Position numbers and translations under genes: made by a program. Shown in pieces: positions 1-7,364 of a stretch of 64,000 nt of DNA (position 1 is the first letter of the stretch; every line of letters starts with the position of its first letter). This stretch comes from Pedobacter sp. Leaf170 (GTDB taxonomy: Bacteria; Bacteroidota; Bacteroidia; Sphingobacteriales; Sphingobacteriaceae), in the NCBI RefSeq assembly GCF_920984665.1, contig NZ_CAKLBP010000002.1:62001-126000 (forward strand), written 5' to 3'. The notes under the pieces are model-generated. The model ran no database searches. It was not told where the DNA came from and was given only the letters and a program-made list of their open reading frames with translations.

Positions 1-137
1 ACTTCGATGCCCTGCTTTTTAATCTCAGCCAACTGATTTACCAAATGTTTAATTCGCCCTTCATCGGGTAAACCGTTTGCCTGTGTAATTACATTAGACC
101 CAACTTTAACAATAATTTTTTTGTACCCTAATTTCAT
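1..137 (-). CDS. proB: Glutamate 5-kinase, N-terminal part (gene runs off the left edge)
   Basis: Reading leftward from 137 gives MKLGYKKIIVKVGSNVIT, the start of the amino-acid kinase fold of ProB (the K-V-G-S-N phosphate-binding motif), followed by a helix that stays open to base 1. ProB phosphorylates glutamate at the gamma-carboxyl, the first step of proline synthesis in the cytoplasm. An in-frame ATG at 158 would add seven residues (MKGLEQP); the 137 start is preferred because the fold begins almost at once after it. Only about 45 codons are visible, so the nucleotide- and feedback-binding parts cannot be judged. Confidence 0.85.
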   Translation of the reverse strand, partial: MKLGYKKIIVKVGSNVITQANGLPDEGRIKHLVNQLAEIKKQGIE

Positions 138-446
138 TGGCTGCTCCAAACCCTTCATAGCACAAAGGGCGTTTTGTAAAATTAATGCGGCAATTTAACA
201 TCTATTTTTTCAATTTAAATGATAATTATCCAGAACTAAAATTTTTGCGAAAATGATAAAATTTTCCCACCTGCATTTTGGCCAAAGGCAGGATACTTTG
301 TTCATAAACCCGACATAAGCGAGCACGGAGTGAAACGTAGTAAAGCTATTGGCGGGACTGATGACTGCCATAAAATGCCGAAGCCTTCATTTTCAAATTA
401 ATAGTTTAAATTTTATTAAATTGCCAATACCTAAATCAAACCAACC
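138..446. other. Intergenic stretch, no gene seen
   Basis: AT-rich spacer between the divergent proB and peptidase genes. No convincing reading frame on either strand. The segment around 351-363 (GGCGGGACTG) is also found in the repeat-rich spacer near 51571, so degenerate repeat fragments are probably present. No clear promoter was found for the gene at 447. Confidence 0.4.
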
Positions 447-2597
447 ATGAAACGTATTTTACCTTCGCTAATTTTGCTTGGTGCAATTTCAGCGTGTAAT
501 AATCCCCAAAAGAAAGAAATGGAACCTATAAAATGGCCTGATGCTAAAGCGCCAATAGCCGAAATAAAACCGCATAAAAGAATTATTCATGGCGATACCG
601 TTGTAGATAATTATTACTGGATGATTGATTATTTTAAAAAAGGACCCGACAGCACAAAAGTTGTAGATTATTTGAAAGCTGAAAATGCTTATCTCGACAC
701 GATGATGAAAGGAACGGATAAATTTCAGGCAGATTTATTTACTGAAATGAAAAGCAGGATTAAAGAGAAAGATGAATCTGTACCGGTTTTTAAGAATGGT
801 TATTTCTATTATACCAGAACAGAAGATGGTAAACAATATTATAAGTATTGCCGTAAAAAAGGTAGTTTAACCGCTAAAGAAGAAATTTTATTAGATGTTG
901 ATGATTTAGCAAAAGGGCACCCATATTACAGTGCTTCGGGCTTTAGTATTAGTCCGGATAACAAGTTATTAGCTTATGGTGTAGATAAAGTTTCGCGTAG
1001 ACAATACACCATAAATATTAAGAATTTGGAAACTGGAGAAATTTATAAAGATGCCATTCCGAATACGCAAGGAGGTGTTGCTTGGGCAAATGATAATAAA
1101 ACTTTCTTTTACACATCTAAAAACCCGGTTACCTTATTAAGCGAAAAAATTAAAAAGCATGTTCTTGGTGCCGACCCAAAAGCCGATGCCGTTGTTTATG
1201 ATGAAAAAGACAATACAAATTACATCGGGGTTGGTAAATCAAAGAATGGTAAATATATTTTAATATCATCGGCTGGTACTTTAACAAATGAGATGAGCAT
1301 GATTGATGCGGACAAACCTGAATCTGCATTTAAGGTTTTTTCGGCCCGCTCGAAAGACGTTTTGTACGATGTTTTGCCGGTTGATAACAAATTTTATATT
1401 GTAACGAACTGGAATGCAAAAAATTTCCGTTTAATGGAATGCCCTTTAGATAAAACCGCCAAAGAAAACTGGAAGGAAGTGATACCGAACCGTAAGGATG
1501 TTTTACTGGAATATGGCGAAGAATTTAAAGATTATTTAGTGCTTTCTGAACGTAAAAATGGTTTAACGGAACTTAGAGTATTAAAAAATGATGGAAGCGA
1601 TTATTACATAAAATTTGATGAGCCTGTGTATTCTGCCGGCGCTGGTTCAAACCTTGAATATAATAGCAAAACATTGCGTTATTCTTACACCTCGTTAACT
1701 ACGCCAAACTCTACATTTGATTACGATTTAGAGAAAAAAGAGAAGAAGTTAATGAAACAGCAGGAAGTTGTGGGAGGTTACAAACCTGAGGATTACGCAA
1801 CTGAACGTGTTTTTGCAACCGCAAAAGATGGAACAAAAATTCCAATTGCTTTGGTTTACAAAAAAGGCTTTGAGAAAAATGGCAACGCACCATTATTGCT
1901 TTATGCTTATGGTTCTTATGGCTCGAGCACCGACGCCACATTTTCTTCGCCGAGATTGAGTTTATTAAATAGAGGTTTTGTTTTTGCCATTGCTAATATA
2001 CGCGGCGGACAAGAGATGGGGCGCCAATGGTATGAAGACGGTAAATTGATGAAAAAGAAAAACACTTTTACCGATTTTATCGCCGCAGGCGAGTATTTGG
2101 TTGACCAAAAATATACCTCAAAAGGACATTTATATGCAAACGGCGGTAGTGCCGGTGGCTTATTAATGGGTGCTGTTGTAAATTTAGCACCAGATTTATG
2201 GAACGGCGTTATTGCAGATGTGCCTTTTGTTGATGTAATTAACACCATGCTTGATGAAAGTATTCCGTTAACTACAAATGAATTTGATGAGTGGGGAAAT
2301 CCGAAGCAAAAAGAAGCTTACGATTATATGAAAAGCTACTCTCCGTATGAAAATGTTGAGAAAAAGGCCTACCCAAATATGTTGGTTACTACAGGTTTGC
2401 ATGATAGCCAGGTACAATATTTTGAACCTGCAAAATGGGTTGCAAAATTACGGGCTAACAAAACGGATAACAATGTGCTCTTGCTAAAAACCAATATGGA
2501 ATTTGGGCATGGTGGCGCATCTGGTCGCTTCGATTATTTGAAAGATGTTTCTCTTAGATGGGCGTTTTTATTCGCACTCGAAGGCATAAATAAATAG
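447..2597 (+). CDS. Prolyl oligopeptidase family S9A lipoprotein (oligopeptidase B-like)
   Basis: A 716-residue serine peptidase. The N-terminus is a lipoprotein signal (hydrophobic segment ending ISAC, Cys17), so the enzyme is predicted to be membrane-anchored outside the cytoplasm. Next comes the S9A beta-propeller region, opening with the typical HGDTVVDNYYW motif, then an alpha/beta hydrolase domain. The catalytic triad is visible: Ser568 in GGSAGG, Asp653 in LHDSQVQYFEP and His688 in FGHGGASGRF. The block around MLDESIPLTTNEFDEWGNP is characteristic of oligopeptidase B (protease II), which cleaves small peptides after basic residues. Classical oligopeptidase B is cytosolic, so the lipobox is notable. 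Followed by a strong terminator; apparently monocistronic. Confidence 0.9.
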   Translation: MKRILPSLILLGAISACNNPQKKEMEPIKWPDAKAPIAEIKPHKRIIHGDTVVDNYYWMIDYFKKGPDSTKVVDYLKAENAYLDTMMKGTDKFQADLFTEMKSRIKEKDESVPVFKNGYFYYTRTEDGKQYYKYCRKKGSLTAKEEILLDVDDLAKGHPYYSASGFSISPDNKLLAYGVDKVSRRQYTINIKNLETGEIYKDAIPNTQGGVAWANDNKTFFYTSKNPVTLLSEKIKKHVLGADPKADAVVYDEKDNTNYIGVGKSKNGKYILISSAGTLTNEMSMIDADKPESAFKVFSARSKDVLYDVLPVDNKFYIVTNWNAKNFRLMECPLDKTAKENWKEVIPNRKDVLLEYGEEFKDYLVLSERKNGLTELRVLKNDGSDYYIKFDEPVYSAGAGSNLEYNSKTLRYSYTSLTTPNSTFDYDLEKKEKKLMKQQEVVGGYKPEDYATERVFATAKDGTKIPIALVYKKGFEKNGNAPLLLYAYGSYGSSTDATFSSPRLSLLNRGFVFAIANIRGGQEMGRQWYEDGKLMKKKNTFTDFIAAGEYLVDQKYTSKGHLYANGGSAGGLLMGAVVNLAPDLWNGVIADVPFVDVINTMLDESIPLTTNEFDEWGNPKQKEAYDYMKSYSPYENVEKKAYPNMLVTTGLHDSQVQYFEPAKWVAKLRANKTDNNVLLLKTNMEFGHGGASGRFDYLKDVSLRWAFLFALEGINK

Positions 2598-2614
2598 CCA
2601 ATATTTAAATATTT

Positions 2615-2656
2615 AGCCGTTTAGAAATTATTTAAGATTTCTAAACGGCTTTTTTA
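2615..2656 (+). terminator. Rho-independent terminator after the S9A peptidase
   Basis: A 14-bp stem (AGCCGTTTAGAAAT pairing with ATTTCTAAACGGCT) with an 8-base loop, followed directly by a T run, 18 bases after the stop codon. Confidence 0.9.
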
Positions 2657-2718
2657 TAATTTGATATGGCTTTTACATTTACATAGCGTAATAACAAAGC
2701 TTTATAATCTATTAGCCG

Positions 2719-2726
2719 TATCTTTG
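2719..2726 (+). promoter_or_regulatory. Putative Bacteroidota -7 promoter element before the M16 peptidase gene
   Basis: TATCTTTG matches the Bacteroidota -7 consensus TAnnTTTG and lies 7 bases before the ATG at 2734, implying a very short leader. No clear TTG -33 element was found at the usual distance, so the call is tentative. Confidence 0.45.
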
Positions 2727-2733
2727 CCCACCA

Positions 2734-3966
2734 ATGGAATACAATGTTCATACTTTACCGAATGGCATTCGCATTATGCATGTGCCCTCGGCATCAACCA
2801 TTTCACACGCCTGCATCATTATAAACACTGGTTCGAGAGATGAACCTGAAGGCAAAGCAGGTTTAGCGCATTTCATAGAACACTTAATTTTTAAACGAAC
2901 CGAAAAGCGCAGTACAAATCAAATTTTAAATCGCTTAGAAAGTGTTGGCGCAGATTTAAATGCGTATACCACAAAGGAATATACTTGTGTGCATGCGTCT
3001 TTCTTAAATCCTTATTTAGATAGAACTTTAGAGCTTTTTAATGACATTATTTTCCATTCTACTTTTCCGGAAGATGAAATGGATAAAGAAAAAAGTGTAA
3101 TTCTTGATGAAATTGCTTCTTATTTAGATCAGCCCGAAGAGGCCATTAACGATGATTTTGAAGACATGCTTTTTGCAGGCAATGCTTTAGGAAATAACAT
3201 TTTAGGCACAACAGATTCTGTTCAAAATTTTACCAGAGCAGATGTAATTAATTTTAGGAACGCGAATTACAGAACAAATGAAATTGTTATTGCTGTGTTA
3301 GGAAACTACAATTTGAAAAGTGTGATAGCTAAAGGCACAAAGCATTTTGCCGATGTTGAAGAGAATTCGCCATCGCTTAACAGAATAAAACCTGAAATAT
3401 TAAAGCCAACTACTAGTAACATTTACAAGCCGATTACGCAAACACACTGCATTTTGGGTGCGCAAACCTATTCCACGCATCATAAATATAAAGCAGGCTT
3501 AATGCTGCTAAATAATTATTTCGGCGGCAACGGAATGAGCTCTGTTCTAAATTTACAAATTAGGGAAAAATACGGAATTGCCTATACCATCGAATCTAGC
3601 TTTGCACCATTAAGCGATACCGGAATTTTTTCAATTTATTTCGGAACGGATAAAGAAAAACATCAAAAGGCATTATCATTAATTTTCAAAGAAATGAAGA
3701 AATTAAAAGATAATCCACTCAATGATATACAATTACAAAAGGCTAAAAATAAATTTATCGGACAAATTGCTTTAGGTGAAGAGAACAGAATCGGGTTGAT
3801 CATTTCAATGGCAAAAAGCTTAATCGATCATAATAAAATTGATTCTTTAGAACAGGTTTTTGCAAAAATAAATAACGTTAAGGCAACTGAAATGGCTCAA
3901 ATTATTGATGAAGTTTTAGCACCAGAACAATTGAATATTTTTACTTTCAGTCCAATACTGGAATAA
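2734..3966 (+). CDS. M16 family zinc metallopeptidase
   Basis: A 410-residue single-chain member of the insulinase/processing-peptidase family. The inverted zinc motif HFIEH is at residues 46-50 and the distal glutamate ligand is probably Glu126 in EKSVILDEI, 76 residues on, as in mitochondrial processing peptidase. The C-terminal inactive-like M16_C domain contains the usual R...Y-type segment (REKYGIAYTIESSF). There is no signal peptide, so a cytoplasmic peptide-degrading or processing role is inferred. The ATG follows a TATCTTTG promoter element. It precedes def in the same direction, separated by a family A repeat. Confidence 0.9.
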   Translation: MEYNVHTLPNGIRIMHVPSASTISHACIIINTGSRDEPEGKAGLAHFIEHLIFKRTEKRSTNQILNRLESVGADLNAYTTKEYTCVHASFLNPYLDRTLELFNDIIFHSTFPEDEMDKEKSVILDEIASYLDQPEEAINDDFEDMLFAGNALGNNILGTTDSVQNFTRADVINFRNANYRTNEIVIAVLGNYNLKSVIAKGTKHFADVEENSPSLNRIKPEILKPTTSNIYKPITQTHCILGAQTYSTHHKYKAGLMLLNNYFGGNGMSSVLNLQIREKYGIAYTIESSFAPLSDTGIFSIYFGTDKEKHQKALSLIFKEMKKLKDNPLNDIQLQKAKNKFIGQIALGEENRIGLIISMAKSLIDHNKIDSLEQVFAKINNVKATEMAQIIDEVLAPEQLNIFTFSPILE

Positions 3967-3970
3967 TTGT

Positions 3971-3978
3971 TATTTTTG
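3971..3978 (+). promoter_or_regulatory. Possible -7 element upstream of def
   Basis: TATTTTTG fits TAnnTTTG and lies just after the M16 stop codon, about 60 bases before the def ATG. No -33 partner was seen. It could give def its own transcript, with the family A repeat in the leader. Confidence 0.25.
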
Positions 3979-3988
3979 CAATAATTTC

Positions 3989-4016
3989 CGTCATTGCGAG
4001 GCACGAAGCAATGACG
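3989..4016. repeat. Family A palindromic repeat, short form
   Basis: CGTCATTGC and GCAATGACG arms flank GAGGCACGAA. This is the basic unit of a repeat family found in at least six other gaps of the window (near 5157, 14729, 16145, 42294, 56121 and 58605). Confidence 0.75.
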
Positions 4017-4040
4017 AGCGAAATAAAAACATAACACACA

Positions 4041-4601
4041 ATGAAATTACCCATAGTAGCATACGGAGATCCTGTTTTGAAAAAAGTAGGTGCCGATATA
4101 GATAAAGATTATCCCGAATTAAAGCAGTTGATTAGCGACATGTTCGATACCATGTATTACGCAAACGGCGTTGGTCTTGCTGCGCCTCAAATTGGCTTGC
4201 CTATTCGATTATTTATTGTTGATACCGGCGAGGATGAAGATGGCACGCCCGGCTATAAAAAGGTTTTTATAAATGCCGAAATTGTTGAAGAAACGGGCGA
4301 ACCTTGGGTTTTTAACGAAGGTTGTTTAAGCATTCCTGATATTCGTGAAAATATCTCCCGCAAACCAAAAATCAAAATCAATTACCTTGATGAAAATTTT
4401 GTTGAGCATACAGATGACGTGGATGGCTTAGCAGCACGTGTTATTCAGCATGAGTACGACCATATTGAAGGAAAACTGTTTACCGATAAAGTTAGTGTTT
4501 TGCGTAAAACGATGTTGAAAAGCAAATTAGATGCAATTTCAAAAGGAAACATTAAAACGGATTATAAAATGAAGTTTCCAAATAAAAGTAAAAGAAGATA
4601 A
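4041..4601 (+). CDS. def: Peptide deformylase
   Basis: A 186-residue cytoplasmic metalloenzyme that removes the formyl group from the N-terminal methionine of nascent proteins. All three family motifs are present: GVGLAAPQIG (residues 43-52), EGCLS (93-97, Cys95 as metal ligand) and HEYDH (137-141, His137 and His141 ligands, Glu138 catalytic). Length is typical. It ends with a lysine/arginine-rich tail. A terminator follows at 4621. Confidence 0.97.
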   Translation: MKLPIVAYGDPVLKKVGADIDKDYPELKQLISDMFDTMYYANGVGLAAPQIGLPIRLFIVDTGEDEDGTPGYKKVFINAEIVEETGEPWVFNEGCLSIPDIRENISRKPKIKINYLDENFVEHTDDVDGLAARVIQHEYDHIEGKLFTDKVSVLRKTMLKSKLDAISKGNIKTDYKMKFPNKSKRR

Positions 4602-4620
4602 GGTTTAATTTAAGATGTTA

Positions 4621-4652
4621 AAGGGAAAATGGAAACGTTTTCCCTTTTTTTT
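4621..4652 (+). terminator. Rho-independent terminator after def
   Basis: AAGGGAAAA pairs with TTTTCCCTT across an 8-base loop and is followed by a T run. A near copy of the same hairpin with its flank lies at 4844-4874. Confidence 0.85.
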
Positions 4653-4843
4653 GTAGCGCAAAACCTGTGCTAATCGGTAAAAGCAGACCTGCTTTCCATT
4701 ATAGCTCCAATTTTGAAAAAAAATTGGAGGCTGCCATTTTAATCAGGGCTATAATTATTGGCTTGAGCAAAACCAAGTATATATTTCTGTCTGTGAAGAC
4801 ACAGACCGAGGAGTAGAAAGATAATTTTGATGGAAAGATGTTA

Positions 4844-4874
4844 AAGGGAAAATGTAAATGTTTTCCCTTCTTTT
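4844..4874 (+). repeat. Second copy of the def terminator hairpin
   Basis: AAGGGAAAA/TTTTCCCTT hairpin followed by CTTTTG, with the same upstream flank AGATGTTAAAGGGAAAATG seen at 4613-4631. The two copies are about 223 bases apart. Confidence 0.7.
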
Positions 4875-4881
4875 GCTCCAT

Positions 4882-4932
4882 TATTGACGGGTTTTTTTAT
4901 TAATTCTCGCTGCGGCTTTTATCGCTATCAAA
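4882..4932 (-). repeat. Degenerate copy of the 3' end of the gene at 5192-5830
   Basis: Read leftward, this stretch encodes FDSDKSRSEN followed by a stop, nearly the same as FDGDKSRSEN at the end of the neighbouring gene (about 5176-5224). The similarity also covers bases past the stop codon, so it is a DNA duplication and not a shared protein motif. Confidence 0.65.
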
Positions 4933-5191
4933 TATTACAACATTATTAATAAACAGGGTTTTGCGTTAGGGATTGCCTGCCTGCGGTGGGCAGGTAAGGG
5001 TTTAGTACCGATTTTTCATCGGTACCGTAGCGAAGCGTAGCTTTGCAAAGCCCGACCCTTTCCCGATTTTTCTTCGGGATAGGTACGCCACAAAATTAGC
5101 TCTTGTTAAATTTATAGAAAATATTTTAGTGTAAATGAAGTCGCTTTTTTCCAGGAAGATTGCTTCATTTCTCGTAATGACGGGCTTTTTA

Positions 5192-5830
5192 TTAATTTTC
5201 GCTGCGGCTTTTATCGCCATCAAAAATAGATTGCATAAGTTTACCCCATGCAAAAGGATTTAACAATGGGTTGGTTTGAACCATATTTTTGTTGATCATC
5301 CTGTCGAAATTGTACCGATAATTTTGGCTACCAATTTCCTGCGCATCACGAGGCAATGCCTGAATCATACCATTGATAGAAGATCGCGAAAGATTTCTTT
5401 TTGCTATCGCCATATCATCATCAGCAATTTTCATCGATAAAAAGTCTTTTGTAAACTCTTCTGTTGTTGCCCACGGAAATACCCGAACCGTTGGTAAATT
5501 AATTACCTCGGCCTTCAGTTTTACCATAATGGTGTATTTGCTGTCGGGAGTACTTAAAGGAATAATGGTTGAGAATTTTTTGTAACCTATGGCTGTAAAC
5601 AAGATGGTATCGCCAGGGTTTACAATGAAAGAGAAATAACCTCTGTAATCTGCCGCAACACGTTTACTATTGGCAGAAAGGTTAGTCATGGTAACATAAG
5701 GAATTACGCTTGTGCTATCAATATCTGTAATAATACCCGAAAATTGAATCAATTTATCCTGTGCCGGCTTTTGTTGTGCAAATGCGGCTATAGAAAAAAG
5801 TGTACAAATTAGGGCAATACAATATCTCAT
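5192..5830 (-). CDS. Secreted protein with carboxypeptidase regulatory-like domain
   Basis: A 212-residue protein with a clear Sec signal peptide ending AAFAQQ, so exported. Residues about 28-110 form a CarboxypepD_reg-like beta-sandwich (FSGIITDIDSTSVIPYVTM, then DYRGYFSFIV and ILFTAIGYKKF), the module found at the N-terminus of many TonB receptors and as stand-alone proteins in Bacteroidota. The rest has no recognised domain and contains a helix-rich segment (WATTEEFTKDFLSM). No enzymatic residues are evident; the role is unknown. It is transcribed toward the repeat-rich spacer, away from the NifU/mrp genes. Confidence 0.75.
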   Translation of the reverse strand: MRYCIALICTLFSIAAFAQQKPAQDKLIQFSGIITDIDSTSVIPYVTMTNLSANSKRVAADYRGYFSFIVNPGDTILFTAIGYKKFSTIIPLSTPDSKYTIMVKLKAEVINLPTVRVFPWATTEEFTKDFLSMKIADDDMAIAKRNLSRSSINGMIQALPRDAQEIGSQNYRYNFDRMINKNMVQTNPLLNPFAWGKLMQSIFDGDKSRSEN

Positions 5831-5876
5831 TAAGGCAAATGTAAATTTAAAATGTAAATCTGCTTGTTAAATATTG

Positions 5877-6122
5877 TTAATCTTGCTCGGCCATGTTTAC
5901 CGCTACAACAGATGTAATCTGCGGAACAGCCTTCATAATTGCTTGCTCAATCCCCGATTTCATAGTCATAAAACTCATCGGGCAAGAGCCGCAGTTACCT
6001 AAAAGCTTAAGCTTTACTGTTCCTTCAGCTGTAATTTCTTCAACAGAAACATCCCCTCCATCGGCCTTTAAATATGGTCTGATGGTTTCTAATGCCTGTT
6101 CTACTTGCTCTGTTAAATTCAT
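5877..6122 (-). CDS. NifU C-terminal domain (Nfu-type) Fe-S scaffold protein
   Basis: An 81-residue stand-alone Nfu domain. The redox-active CxxC is at Cys44 and Cys47 (LGNCGSCPMS), and the region DGGDVSVEEI is typical. Such proteins carry a [4Fe-4S] cluster and deliver it to apo-enzymes in the cytoplasm. It follows the mrp gene by 34 bases on the same strand, so the two probably form one transcript for iron-sulfur cluster assembly. Confidence 0.9.
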   Translation of the reverse strand: MNLTEQVEQALETIRPYLKADGGDVSVEEITAEGTVKLKLLGNCGSCPMSFMTMKSGIEQAIMKAVPQITSVVAVNMAEQD

Positions 6123-6156
6123 TCTGTGTTATTTAAAATCTAAAAATACTAATTTT

Positions 6157-7233
6157 TTAGGAATTAGCCATTTGCGCATTATTGATTGATATTTGCTGTG
6201 CTATTTTACTTGCAATATCTCCAAAAATTTCATCCATTAAAACATTTTGGTTCAAAGCAACCGGTTTTCCATTGTCGCCTGCTTCTGCAATACTTTGTAC
6301 AATAGGTATTTCACCTAAAAACGGAACATCAAATCGCTCGGCTAAAACAGTTCCACCGCCTTTACCAAAAATGTAATATTTATTGTCGGGCAATTCTGCC
6401 GGCGTAAAGTACGACATGTTTTCAATAACACCTAAAATAGGAATGTTTATGCCCGGCATTCTGAACATAGCCAAACCTTTGTGCGTATCTGCTAAAGCAA
6501 CTTGCTGCGGTGTAGTTACCACAACCGCTCCGGAAATAGGGAAACTTTGTGTAATGGTAATGTGAATATCCCCAGTGCCCGGAGGTAAATCAACAATCAG
6601 ATAATCTAACTCGCCCCAGTTAGTATCGTTAAATAATTGCTTTACCGCGTTTGATGCCATTGGACCACGCCATGGCACAGGTTGACCCGGGTCTGCAAAA
6701 AAGCCTAACGACAATAATTTAATTCCATATTTCTCTATCGGAATAATTTTGGTTTTTCCATCTGCCGTTTCCTCAGCACCAGGTTTTGCATCAACTAAAT
6801 CAAACATGGTTGGTACAGATGGCCCGTAAATATCAGCGTCAATTAAACCAACTTTTGCACCATCTTTAGCCAAGGTAACCGCCAGATTACTAGATACCGT
6901 AGATTTACCAACACCTCCCTTTCCTGATGAAACCAAAATTATATTTTTGATGTTATCCAGAGAAGATGAATTTACAGGTTGCGTAACCCTTGATGTTATG
7001 TTGATAGAAATTTCTGCCTCCGCATCTACAAAATGTTTAATTGCATTTGTACAGGCATTTTTTAGCATATCCTTCATAGGGCATGCCGGGGTAGTCAGTT
7101 CAAGCGTAAAATTGATTTTTTTATCAACGATGTTTAAATCCTTAATCATGTTTAAGGTAACCAAATCCTTTTTCAGGTCTGGATCTTCTACATTTTTAAG
7201 CGCATCTAATACTTGTTGTTGGCTAATTTGCAT
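6157..7233 (-). CDS. mrp: Mrp/ApbC-type P-loop ATPase, Fe-S cluster carrier
   Basis: A 358-residue protein with an N-terminal MIP18/DUF59 domain (about 1-85) and a ParA/MinD-like ATPase domain. The deviant Walker A GKGGVGKS is at residues 104-111, and the DLPPGTGD and ENMS motifs follow. Family members transfer Fe-S clusters to target proteins. The usual CxxC that binds the bridging cluster after ENMS is missing: here the sequence reads ENMSYFTPAELPDNKYYIFG. As far as I recall this is common in Bacteroidota Mrp proteins. Cys51 and Cys61 in the N-terminal domain remain. Upstream partner of the Nfu gene. Confidence 0.93.
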   Translation of the reverse strand: MQISQQQVLDALKNVEDPDLKKDLVTLNMIKDLNIVDKKINFTLELTTPACPMKDMLKNACTNAIKHFVDAEAEISINITSRVTQPVNSSSLDNIKNIILVSSGKGGVGKSTVSSNLAVTLAKDGAKVGLIDADIYGPSVPTMFDLVDAKPGAEETADGKTKIIPIEKYGIKLLSLGFFADPGQPVPWRGPMASNAVKQLFNDTNWGELDYLIVDLPPGTGDIHITITQSFPISGAVVVTTPQQVALADTHKGLAMFRMPGINIPILGVIENMSYFTPAELPDNKYYIFGKGGGTVLAERFDVPFLGEIPIVQSIAEAGDNGKPVALNQNVLMDEIFGDIASKIAQQISINNAQMANS

Positions 7234-7364
7234 CTGAATAATTTAAATTCAAAATTAACAAAACATCCCTATAAATACTTTTATTTAGGGTTTTTAACTG
7301 TAATTTTAACACGAAATAAACATTTAATTGTTACGTTTAAGCAATTAATCATTTTAAGCACTGT

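Larger units (their letters stand above)
4653..5191. other. Gene-free, repeat-built spacer between def and a secreted-protein gene
   Basis: About 540 bases with no credible gene. It holds a second copy of the def terminator hairpin (4844-4874), a small hairpin GTCTGTG-AAGA-CACAGAC (4789-4806), a degenerate copy of the 3' end of the neighbouring gene (4882-4932), two short hairpins built on ACCGATTTTTCATCGGT and CCCGATTTTTCTTCGGG (about 5009-5085), and a degenerate family A repeat (5157-5183). Short reading frames here are low-complexity and look spurious. Confidence 0.7.

Noticed and set aside
4699..4881. Minus-strand frame of about 60 residues
   Set aside because: It lies across the duplicated terminator hairpin and a small hairpin; no protein features.
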